DNA of 42,137 bases from Patescibacteria group bacterium (GCA_020428645.1 JAGQMN010000005.1:1-42137), one strand, 5' to 3'; shown: positions 33,728 through 42,137, numbered from the stretch's first letter. Numbers and translations: made by a program. The notes: generated from the sequence alone by a model not told the origin.

Positions 33728-35941
33728 GTGAAAAATCTAACGCTACAATCAAAGATTGAAGGAAATTTCAGAATTACCGACACACAGAAAAAGGCGTTAA
33801 AACGAATCGGTATTGAAACTGTTCGTGATCTCCTCTATCACTTCCCTACGCGCTACAGCCACATGTCCGAGGTGGCCACGATTGAACGCGCACCCATTGG
33901 TGAACCCGTAACGCTCTACGGAATCATCGATAAACTGAAGACCGGTAAAACGTACACCAGTCGCGTTCCTACCGCGAGCGGTGTCCTGACCGACATCAAC
34001 GGTGATACGGTAAAGGTAACCTGGTTCAACCAAGCCTTCATTGCCAAGAAACTTGAAAACGGATCAAGCGTAAAGCTCACAGGAACCATAGCTGAGGGTA
34101 CCTACGGTAAAATGATGGCAAACCCTGAATTTGAAGAATTGCCTGACATGCCGATTGATAACCACGATTCACTGTTTAAAAATGAATCATCTGATGTAAC
34201 TGAATTTGGGTATCCTATCTACCCTGAATCGCGTGGTATCACCAGTAAATGGATGTACCACACCATTGTAAAAATTATGGGTTCAGGATTGCTCGATACG
34301 CTCGAAGATCCGCTACCTGAATACCTTCTCAAAAAATACCAATTGCCGACTCTGAAAACGGCGCTGGTGTGGATTCATGCACCGAAACGACAACGTGATG
34401 CAGACGCGGCGAAAAAACGTTTCGCCTTCGAAGAAATTTTCTTTATCCAGTTGCGCAACCAGCAACGCCGAGCACAGCATCGAAAGGTACACGCATACGA
34501 TTTAGCAGTCGATGATACAAAAACGGAAAAATTTATCAGTTCGTTTCCCTTCACACCAACTGATGGTCAATCATCAGCAATTGCATCAATCCTGAACGAT
34601 ATGACGAGCGACACACCAATGACGAGGCTCCTTGAGGGTGACGTTGGTTCAGGTAAAACCTTTGTCGCAGCGGTAGCTGCCCACGCAACCATACAAAACC
34701 GACCTCTCAAACGTTCCACGTTCGGGCAAACAAAAAAAGAACAACAAACATTCGGAAGATTACAGGTCGCCTACATGGCACCTACCGAAGTATTGGCAAC
34801 GCAACTCTTTGAAAACTTTATTGAGTATTTTTCAGGTACGGGTATTCAGATTGGACTACTGACGGGTTCAGGATGTCGCAAGTTCCCTTCAAAGGTGCAA
34901 TCAGAATCATGGACAAATATTTCACGTACTCAGCTCTTGAAATGGGTGAAAAACGGCGAGGTACCAATCGTCATTGGAACCCATGCACTGATTCAGAAAA
35001 AGGTTGAATTTCAAGACCTCGCCTTGGTTATTATTGACGAGCAACATCGGTTTGGAACAAAACAGCGTATGAAGTTGTCAGCCAAAGACGATCGCCTACC
35101 CCACTACCTGTCGATGACGGCAACACCAATACCACGAACACTCGCGCTGACGATCTACAGTGATCTTGATTTGTCAGTGATCGACCAGATGCCATCAGGA
35201 CGAAAACCAGTCATTACTGAAATCGTTCCGCCGATTGATGACGCACGTGAACGTGTGTACGCCAATATACGTGACCAACTCGACGAAGGTCGCCAGGTCT
35301 ACGTCATCTGTCCACGTATTGATGAACCTGATCCGAGCAAAGCAAATGCACTGCAGTTAAAATCAGTCAAAGCCGAAGCGAAACGATTGTCTGAAACGGA
35401 ATTTAAAGATTACCACATCGACATCATGCACTCGAAAATGACCAAGGCTCAAAAAGAAGAAGTGATGAACCGGTTCTACAACCACGACATTGATATATTG
35501 GTATCAACGTCGGTGGTTGAGGTTGGGGTGAACGTACCGAACGCCACCTCAATCATCATAGAAGGTGCCGAACGGTTTGGACTTGCTCAACTCCACCAAC
35601 TACGAGGTCGCGTGATTCGTTCAAACCATCAGGCATACTGTTACCTGTTTGCTGATGCAAAATCTGATAAAACGGTCGATCGACTCAACGCAATAGTTGA
35701 GGCAAAGAATGGGTTTGAATTGGCAGAGATTGACCTCTCGCTCCGTGGGGCTGGAGACCTCGCTGGTCAGAAACAATGGGGTATGTCAGACCTCGCCATG
35801 GAGGCAATCAAAAACATCAAAATGGTCGAATTTGCACGAGACGAAGCCAAAAACATCATTGAGAACGACGAAGCACTTGAAAGTTATCCTGAATTAAAAG
35901 AAGTTATCGATCAAGATACGTACCATATTCATTTTGAATAA
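33728..35941 (+). CDS. recG: ATP-dependent DNA helicase RecG
   Basis: A 737-residue RecG: N-terminal wedge/OB domain (GEPVTLYGIIDKLKTGKTYTSRVP...VKVTWFNQAFIAKKL), then superfamily 2 helicase motifs: Walker A LLEGDVGSGKTFVAA, MAPTEVLATQLFENF, DEQHRFGTKQR, SMTATPIPRTLAL, VSTSVVEVGVNVPNAT and QLHQLRGRVIRS. It remodels stalled replication forks and Holliday junctions. A short insertion (about PLKRSTFGQTKKEQQTFG) lies between motifs I and Ia. It starts with GTG; TGGTATAAT ends 8 bases before it. A 7-bp hairpin with T-run follows. Confidence 0.95.
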   Translation: MKNLTLQSKIEGNFRITDTQKKALKRIGIETVRDLLYHFPTRYSHMSEVATIERAPIGEPVTLYGIIDKLKTGKTYTSRVPTASGVLTDINGDTVKVTWFNQAFIAKKLENGSSVKLTGTIAEGTYGKMMANPEFEELPDMPIDNHDSLFKNESSDVTEFGYPIYPESRGITSKWMYHTIVKIMGSGLLDTLEDPLPEYLLKKYQLPTLKTALVWIHAPKRQRDADAAKKRFAFEEIFFIQLRNQQRRAQHRKVHAYDLAVDDTKTEKFISSFPFTPTDGQSSAIASILNDMTSDTPMTRLLEGDVGSGKTFVAAVAAHATIQNRPLKRSTFGQTKKEQQTFGRLQVAYMAPTEVLATQLFENFIEYFSGTGIQIGLLTGSGCRKFPSKVQSESWTNISRTQLLKWVKNGEVPIVIGTHALIQKKVEFQDLALVIIDEQHRFGTKQRMKLSAKDDRLPHYLSMTATPIPRTLALTIYSDLDLSVIDQMPSGRKPVITEIVPPIDDARERVYANIRDQLDEGRQVYVICPRIDEPDPSKANALQLKSVKAEAKRLSETEFKDYHIDIMHSKMTKAQKEEVMNRFYNHDIDILVSTSVVEVGVNVPNATSIIIEGAERFGLAQLHQLRGRVIRSNHQAYCYLFADAKSDKTVDRLNAIVEAKNGFELAEIDLSLRGAGDLAGQKQWGMSDLAMEAIKNIKMVEFARDEAKNIIENDEALESYPELKEVIDQDTYHIHFE

Positions 35942-35946
35942 AAAGA

Positions 35947-35976
35947 AGCCTAGATTGTACCTAGGCTACTATTTTT
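35947..35976 (+). terminator. Terminator of recG
   Basis: Stem AGCCTAG/CTAGGCT (35947-35953 with 35961-35967), loop ATTGTAC, followed by ACTATTTTTT; it overlaps the end of the convergent MFS gene. Confidence 0.7.
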
Positions 35977-37181
35977 TCTTTTACTATTATTTGATTTTTT
36001 AATATAAACATAGCAATCATGACTATGACCACAGTGACGTATCCATAAATCAAGAAACTGAGTTCGTAATTGTCATGTATGATAATCATACCGACTAAAA
36101 AACTAAATAATGAAGAAAATATTTTCTGCACAAAGTTATTGATAGACAAAAAGCTTGCCTTATAACATGAGTGTCCGATGTGGTCTAAATATAAATTATA
36201 TTTGAGAGCATCAAATCCCCACATACCAATAGCTCCCACCATTAAACATACGGCAACCACCCACTGATTTTCAAAATAACCAGCGCCGAGTAATGAAACG
36301 GTAAAGGTAGTTCCTTGAAGTATGATTAACCGTTTGAAATTCATGTAGGGTTTCAACACGCCATTACACCGTAATGCAAGAAAGATACCAACCCTTGAGA
36401 GTGCAAAAAATATGCCGATCATTGATAATGAGAAACCTACTTTTTGTTGAAGTGGGTCTCGAAAAGCAGCAATAACAGCAAACGCTATGGCAATAATAGA
36501 CTCTAAAACGAACACATAACGTAACCACCCTAATTTCATGTAACGAATAAAAATATTATCCTTTAAATTAAAGAGTGTGCTATTGAGGACACGGGTTTCT
36601 TTTTGGGAAACTGGTCGAAGCATAATCGTCATGAGGAGACCAATACAATCCAACACGAACACAATGGTAAATGCATAACGATAGTTCACTTCGGACATAA
36701 ACGCTACCGCAACAATTGCAAGAATTGAAGCAATAAAACCATTTGATTTTATTTTGCCAAGTATTGAAGTGAACTCTGATTCTCTCCCTAAAAGAATAAG
36801 TGTTTCTTTTATAAAAACAGAAGAGGTTCCACTGAGCATTGCTCCTGCAAGGGCAAAAAATATTGCTCCAAAAATAAAAAATACCGTTCCACTCGCAACA
36901 ACATACATGAGTGTTGAGAGTACAAAGAACGATTTTCCTATAATCAACGCATTTCGATGTCCCATTGTATCTGCAAGGTATCCACTTGGAATTTCAAAAA
37001 CAAATCCAATAAGTTGGGCAATACCGAGTACGATACCAACTGTTTGGGTCGTTGCATCTGGCATAAGGAGGAGGTAGATCGTAAAGATCGGAGCGTACGT
37101 GCGTTTATTTGTAATATAGATAATCACGCATTTCCAAATATTTCCAGCCACTCCGGCGTTCTTTGGTGAAAATACATTCAT
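35961..37181 (-). CDS. MFS transporter (paralog of the one at 38519)
   Basis: A 406-residue major facilitator protein with about 12 membrane helices. The motif A-like loop after helix 2 is GYLADTMGHRNAL. The N-terminus NVFSPKNAGVAGNIWK and the following YITNKRTYAPIFTIYLLLMPDATTQ match the second MFS protein closely, so the two are paralogs. The substrate is unknown; such proteins export drugs or small metabolites. It has a longer AT-rich leader with a possible TTTTAC-17-TATAGT promoter. Confidence 0.85.
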   Translation of the reverse strand: MNVFSPKNAGVAGNIWKCVIIYITNKRTYAPIFTIYLLLMPDATTQTVGIVLGIAQLIGFVFEIPSGYLADTMGHRNALIIGKSFFVLSTLMYVVASGTVFFIFGAIFFALAGAMLSGTSSVFIKETLILLGRESEFTSILGKIKSNGFIASILAIVAVAFMSEVNYRYAFTIVFVLDCIGLLMTIMLRPVSQKETRVLNSTLFNLKDNIFIRYMKLGWLRYVFVLESIIAIAFAVIAAFRDPLQQKVGFSLSMIGIFFALSRVGIFLALRCNGVLKPYMNFKRLIILQGTTFTVSLLGAGYFENQWVVAVCLMVGAIGMWGFDALKYNLYLDHIGHSCYKASFLSINNFVQKIFSSLFSFLVGMIIIHDNYELSFLIYGYVTVVIVMIAMFILKNQIIVKEKIVA

Positions 37182-37274
37182 AGTTTTAGTTATTTAAATT
37201 AGTTAGTGTAAATTTTTTAAACTATATCATTTATATTATAAAAGTAAAATATCAAGAATGGGGTTAGGTCTTAG

Positions 37275-37310
37275 AAAATTAAAAACTTGTTGGGACAAGT
37301 TTTTAATTTT
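37275..37310. terminator. Terminator of the MFS-DMT-cupin operon
   Basis: Perfect 16-bp stem (37275-37290 with 37295-37310), 4-base loop, A/T-rich ends. The cupin stop codon lies in the stem. Confidence 0.8.
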
Positions 37311-37644
37311 CGACAACAATACGACTTGGTTTATTATGACTTCCAATAACCACAAATATGCATCCTTGTCCACCAACACCAATAGTTCGGTACACCTCCA
37401 TAGATGAAACTTCTAGCATCGCATCTTGATTCACAATTATTTCTTTACCTTCAACTTCTACAATCAGCATACCGTCAAGTACGCAAAAATAGGTCGTTCG
37501 ATCGTTGTGGTAATGTTTTGGATCAGGATGAAATACTTCCCCAGCTCGAAACGTACCAAAGTTAATTCGAATATCTACCTCCCCACGTTCACCCCAAACA
37601 TGTACTCCTGGTAAATCGTGATTAAATTTCTTGTGTAATTTCAT
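37303..37644 (-). CDS. Cupin-fold protein, WxcM/sugar-isomerase-like
   Basis: A 113-residue single cupin: VHVWGERGEVDIRINFGTFRAGEVFHPDPKHYHNDRTTYFCVLDGMLIVEVEGKEI shows the metal-site pattern (H-x-H and later E), then DAMLEVSSMEVYRTIGVGGQGCIFVVIG. Cupins of this size bind or isomerise small acids or nucleotide sugars. It is the last gene of an operon with an exporter and an MFS protein, so it may handle the exported metabolite. An in-frame TTG at 37653 would overlap the upstream stop; the ATG at 37644 one base after TAA is preferred. Confidence 0.65.
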   Translation of the reverse strand: MKLHKKFNHDLPGVHVWGERGEVDIRINFGTFRAGEVFHPDPKHYHNDRTTYFCVLDGMLIVEVEGKEIIVNQDAMLEVSSMEVYRTIGVGGQGCIFVVIGSHNKPSRIVVEN

Positions 37645-37645
37645 A

Positions 37646-38509
37646 TTAGCCAATTTTAATTAAAATAATTCCAACAACAATACCCAAAATTATGAGTAAT
37701 TTTTTAAATCCGAGCTTTTCCTTAAAGAAGAGCGATGTCAAAAGTGTTACCACAACAACGTACACGGGATGAATCGCGAATACTTGTGAGAGTTCCCCAA
37801 TATTCAGAGCACTGACAAGAAAGTATGCACCGACGAATAATGGTACCGCTATAATAGTTCCACTTTTAATTTCTTGTTTTTTAATAAGCGCAGTCATAAA
37901 GTTTTTCTTGTAGAAAATATACCCAAATATGAATGCAAATAGTGAAGCACTGATGTATTCTGGTAACATCACCGCGATAGGATCACCACTGAGGTCAATG
38001 AGTACTTTTTGGAAGTACTTAACGAAAAATGATGTTATAACGATTCCTAGAAAATAGAAACTGAGATTTTTATTTAATACAATTTTTCCACCTTTTTTGT
38101 TAAGGAGGTAGACAAAGGCAAGAATAACCATAATACCTGCAAGTTTCATAAACGAAACCGTGTCTGATAAAAACAAGAATCCAACTCCTACGACGAATAC
38201 AGTACTGATGGCACTCGCAATCGGAAACAGAACATTGGCATACATCTCCTTGAGAGCACTTATATAAAAGAACATGTTCAAACTGAACACGAGACCCCAC
38301 AACAAACTGAACCATACAACGTTAGTGGTAATCAGGGTTAGTGAACTTGGTGAAAAAAAGAGAATAATCACGCCAACAATAACAGAACTAACGAGATTAG
38401 ACCAAAACGTCGAAGCAAATCTGTTTTGATTATGAAGTGCTGGGAACTTGAACAGGGTATATCCGATACCGAGGGCTAACACAGACAATATTGTATAGGT
38501 GAACCACAT
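37646..38509 (-). CDS. DMT (EamA-like) exporter
   Basis: A 287-residue protein with ten membrane helices in two repeats, the EamA/DMT layout: VVWFSLLWGLVFSLNMFFYISALKEMYANVLFPIASAISTVFVVGVGFLF in the first half and YFLVSALNIGELSQVFAIHPVYVVVVTLLTSLFFKEKLGFKKL in the second. DMT proteins export amino acids, nucleosides or drugs. It sits between the MFS gene (9 bases before) and the cupin. Confidence 0.85.
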   Translation of the reverse strand: MWFTYTILSVLALGIGYTLFKFPALHNQNRFASTFWSNLVSSVIVGVIILFFSPSSLTLITTNVVWFSLLWGLVFSLNMFFYISALKEMYANVLFPIASAISTVFVVGVGFLFLSDTVSFMKLAGIMVILAFVYLLNKKGGKIVLNKNLSFYFLGIVITSFFVKYFQKVLIDLSGDPIAVMLPEYISASLFAFIFGYIFYKKNFMTALIKKQEIKSGTIIAVPLFVGAYFLVSALNIGELSQVFAIHPVYVVVVTLLTSLFFKEKLGFKKLLIILGIVVGIILIKIG

Positions 38510-38518
38510 AGCCGTAGA

Positions 38519-39715
38519 TTAACGAATTTTCTTTTCGCGCACAAGAAACATACCTATCAATGTCACCAAGAAGGCAAGAATACCAAAAAAGAGGAAACCA
38601 TACTCATAACTCCGAACGGTTACTAAATATCCCATGACGAGCACAAGTCCTGTCGTAATAATTTTTTCAATAAAGGTATTGATAGATAGCATGCTTGCTT
38701 TGTAACGTGATTCCTCTATGTATTCAAGGTAAAAGTGACTCTTTGTTGCACCAAGACCCCACATTGCCATAGTACCAATAATAAAGAGCACGGCGATCAT
38801 CCATTTATTTGAAAGTGTACCCACACCAATTAATACACCTGCGTATACAAAGCCTTCAATGAGAACGAGTTGTTTAAGGGTAAGATGTTTTTTAAACCAA
38901 TCGTTCAACAGAAGGAGTCCTGCAATACCAATCCGTGAAATACCCCACAGTACGCCAAGCATCGAAAGCGAGAAACCAATGTGTTCTTGAAATGGATTTT
39001 TAAAATCAACTGTTCCCGCCATTAGTGTAGAAAAGACGAGGCTAGAAAAAATGACAATAGGTAACCAGCCGACCTGAGAGTACTCGTGAAAAATATTTTT
39101 TGTTTTTGTTATCTGAAAGTCCTTGATGGTTTCAGGTTCTGGAACCGGTGTGAGATAACATGCCGTAATGAGACCTATGACATCGATTACTAATGCTACT
39201 AAAAATGCGAGACGGTAACTTTCTTCTGCAAGAATAGGTAGGAGTAAAATAAAAATCACAGGAATCGAGAAACCAATCGATCTAATTTTTCCAGAAATGC
39301 GACTATATTGTTCGCCCTTACCGAGATGGTCTAAGGTTTCTTTTACAAACGATGATGAGGTTCCGCTCAACATTGATAGTCCAAGTGCAAAAAATATAGA
39401 TGCGATAAAAAAGTATATGATTGAAGTCGCCAACAAGTAGCATAATGTTGAGATCAAAAGTGAGGCTTTCGCAATAATGAGAGCATTTTTATGACCAATT
39501 CTATCTGCAAAATAGCCACTCGGTACCTCAAAAACAAATTCAAGAAAAAAGCTGAGTGCTGTCGCAAAACCAACTATTTGTGCGGTTGCATTTGGTATCG
39601 ACAGAAAAAAAATAGACAAAAAGGTCATATACGTTCGTTTGTTGGTAACGTACATAATGGTCATTTTCCAAATATTACCGGCCACTCCGGTATTGTTAGG
39701 AGAAAAAAGATTCAC
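38519..39715 (-). CDS. MFS transporter (paralog of the one at 35961)
   Basis: A 398-residue major facilitator protein with about 12 helices; loop 2-3 is GYFADRIGHKNAL. The start was set at the GTG at 39715 (NLFSPNNTGVAGNIWK), which aligns with the paralog N-terminus and has TGGTATGAT 6 bases upstream. A frame from 39739 would run through the promoter. First gene of the MFS-DMT-cupin operon; the substrate is unknown. Confidence 0.85.
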   Translation of the reverse strand: MNLFSPNNTGVAGNIWKMTIMYVTNKRTYMTFLSIFFLSIPNATAQIVGFATALSFFLEFVFEVPSGYFADRIGHKNALIIAKASLLISTLCYLLATSIIYFFIASIFFALGLSMLSGTSSSFVKETLDHLGKGEQYSRISGKIRSIGFSIPVIFILLLPILAEESYRLAFLVALVIDVIGLITACYLTPVPEPETIKDFQITKTKNIFHEYSQVGWLPIVIFSSLVFSTLMAGTVDFKNPFQEHIGFSLSMLGVLWGISRIGIAGLLLLNDWFKKHLTLKQLVLIEGFVYAGVLIGVGTLSNKWMIAVLFIIGTMAMWGLGATKSHFYLEYIEESRYKASMLSINTFIEKIITTGLVLVMGYLVTVRSYEYGFLFFGILAFLVTLIGMFLVREKKIR

Positions 39716-39736
39716 AAAAGTATCATACCAAGAACA

Positions 39737-39764
39737 CAAAAAAAAGCGTACATCTACGCTTTTT
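39737..39764 (-). terminator. Terminator of the CNNM/CBS copy 1 gene
   Basis: Stem AAAAAGCGTA/TACGCTTTTT (39741-39750 with 39755-39764), 4-base loop and T-run on minus; the stop codon overlaps it. Confidence 0.8.
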
Positions 39765-40818
39765 CTTCATCTAACTCAATCCTATCTTCAGATTCTTCAA
39801 CGGTTAAATCCGATTCTTCTGCCTCACGTTTTGCTTCTTCACGGGTATCAACTACCTCGTCAGTTTCGTCAACAATCTCACCTACCAATTGTTCGAGCAC
39901 GTCTTCTAGGGTTACAAGACCGCTCGTACCTTCAAACTCATCTTTCACAATAGCAATGTGTTCACGTCGCGAGAGGAAAAGTTGCAAGAGGTCATCAACA
40001 CGCATGTCTTCGTGGACATATAGTACGTCCTGCATGAATGATTCAATCGGGCGATTATCTTCGTCCTTGGCGAGTGCAATCAGGAGGTTACGACGATAAC
40101 ACAATCCAACAATTTCATCGTAGTCTTCACCATACACGGGAATACGCGTATTTACGAGATCAAAAATTTCTTCGCGTAAATCGTGAAGTACAGAATCTTT
40201 TTGAAATCCGACCATCTGCGTACGCGGGGTCATGATATCGTGAGCTGTCAGGTCATTCAAGGTAAAAACCTTTTGAATAATGTCGCGTTCATCTTCCTCG
40301 ATGCTTCCCTCGCGATGTCCTAATTCCGACAAAATATGGAGTTCTTCCTCTGAAACAATTTTACGTGTGGTCGTGAACTGCTTAGTCAACTGTTCCAGTA
40401 ACCACACGAGTGGGGTGAAAATAGTAATAGCAACGAGTAATGGTCGCGCCACGAATAGTCCAATTTTCTCTGCATTATTTTCTCCAATCGTTTTTGGAAG
40501 AATTTCCCCAAAAATGATAATTAATAAGGTGAGTATCGCTGAAACAATACCGATCATCGCATCACCAAACGTGTTAGCGGCAACAAATCCAACAAAAATA
40601 GACCCAACGATATTTACAATGTTGTTTCCAATTACCACAACGATGATAGCTTTTTGGATGTTGTCTTTTATCTTTGAAAGCGCGAGTCCGTTGAGACCTC
40701 CCTGCTCTTTTAATACTAATACGCGCGAATGTGGCACTGCAAAGAGTGCTGCTTCAATACCAGAGAACAACCCCGAACCAATAACAACGGCTAGGGCTAA
40801 TATAATGAGTGTTGTCAT
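39754..40818 (-). CDS. CNNM (DUF21)/CBS domain membrane protein, copy 1
   Basis: A 354-residue protein: DUF21/CNNM transmembrane domain (ILALAVVIGSGLFSGIEAALFAVPHSRV; VVIGNNIVNIVGSIFVG; IIFGEILPKTIGENNAEKIG), a linker helix (IVSEEELHILSELGHREGSIEEDERDII) and a CBS pair (DIMTPRTQMVGF...IPVYGEDYDEIVG; REHIAIVKDEFEGTSGLVTLEDVLEQLVGEI). The C-terminal CorC_HlyC domain of full-length family members is missing; an acidic tail replaces it. The family is tied to Mg2+/Co2+ efflux or tolerance. It is inverted relative to copy 2. Confidence 0.9.
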   Translation of the reverse strand: MTTLIILALAVVIGSGLFSGIEAALFAVPHSRVLVLKEQGGLNGLALSKIKDNIQKAIIVVVIGNNIVNIVGSIFVGFVAANTFGDAMIGIVSAILTLLIIIFGEILPKTIGENNAEKIGLFVARPLLVAITIFTPLVWLLEQLTKQFTTTRKIVSEEELHILSELGHREGSIEEDERDIIQKVFTLNDLTAHDIMTPRTQMVGFQKDSVLHDLREEIFDLVNTRIPVYGEDYDEIVGLCYRRNLLIALAKDEDNRPIESFMQDVLYVHEDMRVDDLLQLFLSRREHIAIVKDEFEGTSGLVTLEDVLEQLVGEIVDETDEVVDTREEAKREAEESDLTVEESEDRIELDEEKA

Positions 40819-40856
40819 ATATGGTTAGAGTATAGCTATTTGTTCTGATATATCAA
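40808..40856. repeat. Left arm of a 49-bp inverted repeat
   Basis: Complementary to 40986-41034 with one mismatch; it covers the first coding bases, the TATACT box (10 bases before the ATG) and upstream DNA of copy 1. The arms enclose 129 bases that hold tRNA-Ile. Confidence 0.9.
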
Positions 40857-40900
40857 TAAGAATATTGAATTATTTGTCTATTTAGCTATCCTATCTACAT

Positions 40901-40974
40901 GCGCCTATAGCTCAATTGGCTAGAGCGCCGAGCTTATTCCTCGGATGTTGGGGGTTCGAGTCCCTCTGGGCGTA
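40901..40974 (+). tRNA. tRNA-Ile(TAT), unusual base at position 37
   Basis: Acceptor GCGCCTA/TGGGCGT (with G:T pairs), D-arm GCTC..GAGC, anticodon stem CCGAG/CTCGG perfect, loop CTTATTC so anticodon TAT, T-arm GGGGG-TTCGAGT-CCCTC. UAU reads AUA, which most bacteria read with a lysidine-modified CAU tRNA. Position 37 is T, where a purine is almost universal, and 38 is C. Promoter-like TTGAAT-16-TATCCT lies upstream. Confidence 0.85.
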
Positions 40975-40985
40975 CTCTATATTTG

Positions 40986-41034
40986 TTGATATATCAGAAC
41001 AAATAGCTATACTCTAACTATATATGACAACACT
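40986..41034. repeat. Right arm of the 49-bp inverted repeat
   Basis: Mirror of 40808-40856. It holds TATACT 10 bases before the copy 2 ATG, so both genes have practically the same promoter in divergent orientation. Confidence 0.9.
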
Positions 41035-42073
41035 GATCATCCTCGCCCTTGGGGTCGTCGTCGGTTCGGGGGTATTCTCTGGTATCGAAGCCGCTCTCTT
41101 TGCGGTGCCGCACTCGCGCGTGCTTGTCCTTAAGGAAGAGGGAACACCAGCGGGTCTGGCCTTGGCAAAATTAAAATCTGGCATCCAGCGCGCCATCATC
41201 GTAGTGGTCATCGGTAATAACATCGTCAACATTGTTGGCTCTATTTTTGTTGGAGTCGTCGCTGCACGAACATTCGAAAATCCGAATCTTGGGATTGTAT
41301 CCGCCTTATTGACCATCTTGATTATTATCTTTGGTGAGATTTTGCCAAAAACCATCGGTGAAAATAATGCTGAAAAAATCGGCCTGGTGGTAGCGCGGCC
41401 GCTGTTGTTTGCGACCCGGGTCCTCGCACCTTTGATTTGGTTGTTTGAACGTTTTACTAGCCGATTCACGACTATCAAAAAAATAGTATCCGAAGAAGAA
41501 TTGCACGTTCTATCAGAATTAGGTCACCTCGAAGGAAGTATCGAGGAAGATGAACGCGATATTATTCAAAAGGTCTTTACCTTGAACGACCTGACGGCGC
41601 ATGACATCATGACCCCACGAACCCAGATGGTTGGATTCCAAAAGGATGCCACCCTGCAAGGTCTTCGTGATGAAATTTTTGATTTGGTGAATTCACGTAT
41701 CCCTATCTATGACGAAGACTATGACGAGATCATCGGACTATGTTATCGTCGCAACCTGTTGATTGCGCTAGCACGGGACGAAGATGACCGACCGATTGAA
41801 TCGTTCATGCAGGAGGTGTTGTATGTCCACGAAGACATGCGCGTTGACGACCTCTTGCAATTATTCCTTTCGCGGCGTGAACACATCGCTATCGTAAAAG
41901 ATGAATTTGAAGGTACCAGCGGCCTGGTTACCCTCGAAGACGTTCTTGAACAATTAGTAGGAGAAATTGTCGACGAAACTGATGAAGTTGTTGATACTCG
42001 AGAAGAGGCACAACGTGAAGCTGAGGAATCAGAAATTATTGTTGAACAACCCTTTGATAGGCAAGAAAAATAA
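41024..42073 (+). CDS. CNNM (DUF21)/CBS domain membrane protein, copy 2
   Basis: A 349-residue paralog of copy 1 with the same domains and length. By eye most residues are identical, above all the CBS region (for example DLTAHDIMTPRTQMVGFQKD and the stretch RREHIAIVKDEFEGTSGLVT), with most changes in the first membrane helices and the acidic tail. Its codons in the first third are clearly more GC-rich than those of copy 1. It also lacks CorC_HlyC. The pair may form a heterodimer, since CBS proteins dimerise (inference). Confidence 0.9.
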   Translation: MTTLIILALGVVVGSGVFSGIEAALFAVPHSRVLVLKEEGTPAGLALAKLKSGIQRAIIVVVIGNNIVNIVGSIFVGVVAARTFENPNLGIVSALLTILIIIFGEILPKTIGENNAEKIGLVVARPLLFATRVLAPLIWLFERFTSRFTTIKKIVSEEELHVLSELGHLEGSIEEDERDIIQKVFTLNDLTAHDIMTPRTQMVGFQKDATLQGLRDEIFDLVNSRIPIYDEDYDEIIGLCYRRNLLIALARDEDDRPIESFMQEVLYVHEDMRVDDLLQLFLSRREHIAIVKDEFEGTSGLVTLEDVLEQLVGEIVDETDEVVDTREEAQREAEESEIIVEQPFDRQEK

Positions 42074-42108
42074 TAGTTTTTGTTACTCTTTTAATTTAGA
42101 ATAAGAAT

Positions 42109-42137
42109 ATGGATGAAAAGTTTAAACCAGAATTTAG
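42109..42137 (+). CDS. Start of a gene running off the right edge
   Basis: ATG followed by DEKFKPEF; nine codons are visible. TAGAAT lies 6 bases upstream, as at other starts here. Too short to identify. Confidence 0.5.

Noticed and set aside
39491-40099. 202-codon Ser/Thr-rich frame on plus
   Set aside because: It lies antisense to the MFS and CNNM/CBS genes, whose frames are conserved; its composition reflects the opposite strand.

Overview
The window looks like part of a Patescibacteria (CPR) genome, probably Parcubacteria-like. This is inferred from gene style: AT-rich DNA, the standard code (TGA is a stop), compact operons, a type IV pilus cluster with a PilMNOP-like module, GatCA and NAD ligase in the same gene run, many small membrane proteins, and promoters whose -10 box sits 6-10 bases before the start codon with no room for a leader. 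No rRNA, CRISPR array, integrase or transposase gene is visible.

Layout. 1-6.4 kb: the 5' part of a large secreted protein (FG-GAP/VCBS repeats, SASA-type esterase, Ig-like domain), a peptidoglycan-binding membrane protein, a secG / peptide-binding protein / pseudouridine synthase operon, and a membrane-anchored protein. 6.5-7.8 kb: tRNA-Thr(GGT), tRNA-Asp(GTC), tRNA-Met(CAT) and initiator tRNA-fMet(CAT), mixed with unusual structured elements. 7.8-12.1 kb: a HEPN-like membrane protein, gatA, gatC and ligA. 12.1-23.7 kb: type IV pilus genes (four minor pilins, prepilin peptidase, a pseudopilin, the major pilin with its own promoter and terminator, pilC, pilT, pilB, then the pilMNOP-like operon). 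23.7-29.3 kb: comF, a 7-TM protein, rlmH, a DUF389 protein, a CPBP-like protein, a GH18-like secreted protein, a methyltransferase and a free-standing archaeal-type ThrRS editing domain. 29.3-30 kb: tRNA-Ser(GCT) with structured elements on both sides and a candidate small RNA. 30-35.9 kb: a PEP-utiliser-domain protein, several unknowns, a pseudo-receiver and recG. 36-42 kb: two paralogous MFS transporters around a DMT exporter and a cupin, then two near-identical CNNM/CBS proteins in inverted orientation around tRNA-Ile(TAT).

How the genes fit together. PilB and PilT (motors), PilC (platform), PilMNOP (inner-membrane assembly), PilD (processing) and the pilins form a nearly complete pilus machine. 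ComF, divergent from pilM, suggests a link to DNA uptake. GatCA and the ThrRS-type editing domain act on aminoacyl-tRNA; RlmH and the pseudouridine synthase modify rRNA; LigA and RecG serve DNA repair.

The most unusual signal is a family of about 140-210 bp elements at three tRNA loci (Asp, fMet, Ser). Each has an intact tRNA, a second copy of 17-21 bases of one tRNA end, and a GC-rich body that can fold: a long hairpin closed by GGTCR...CGACC, and a conserved CGCAGG motif which in three of four cases is the loop of a perfect hairpin whose stem differs each time. They look like non-autonomous elements that use tRNA ends as insertion sites, or a tRNA-derived structured RNA family. I cannot match them to a known family.
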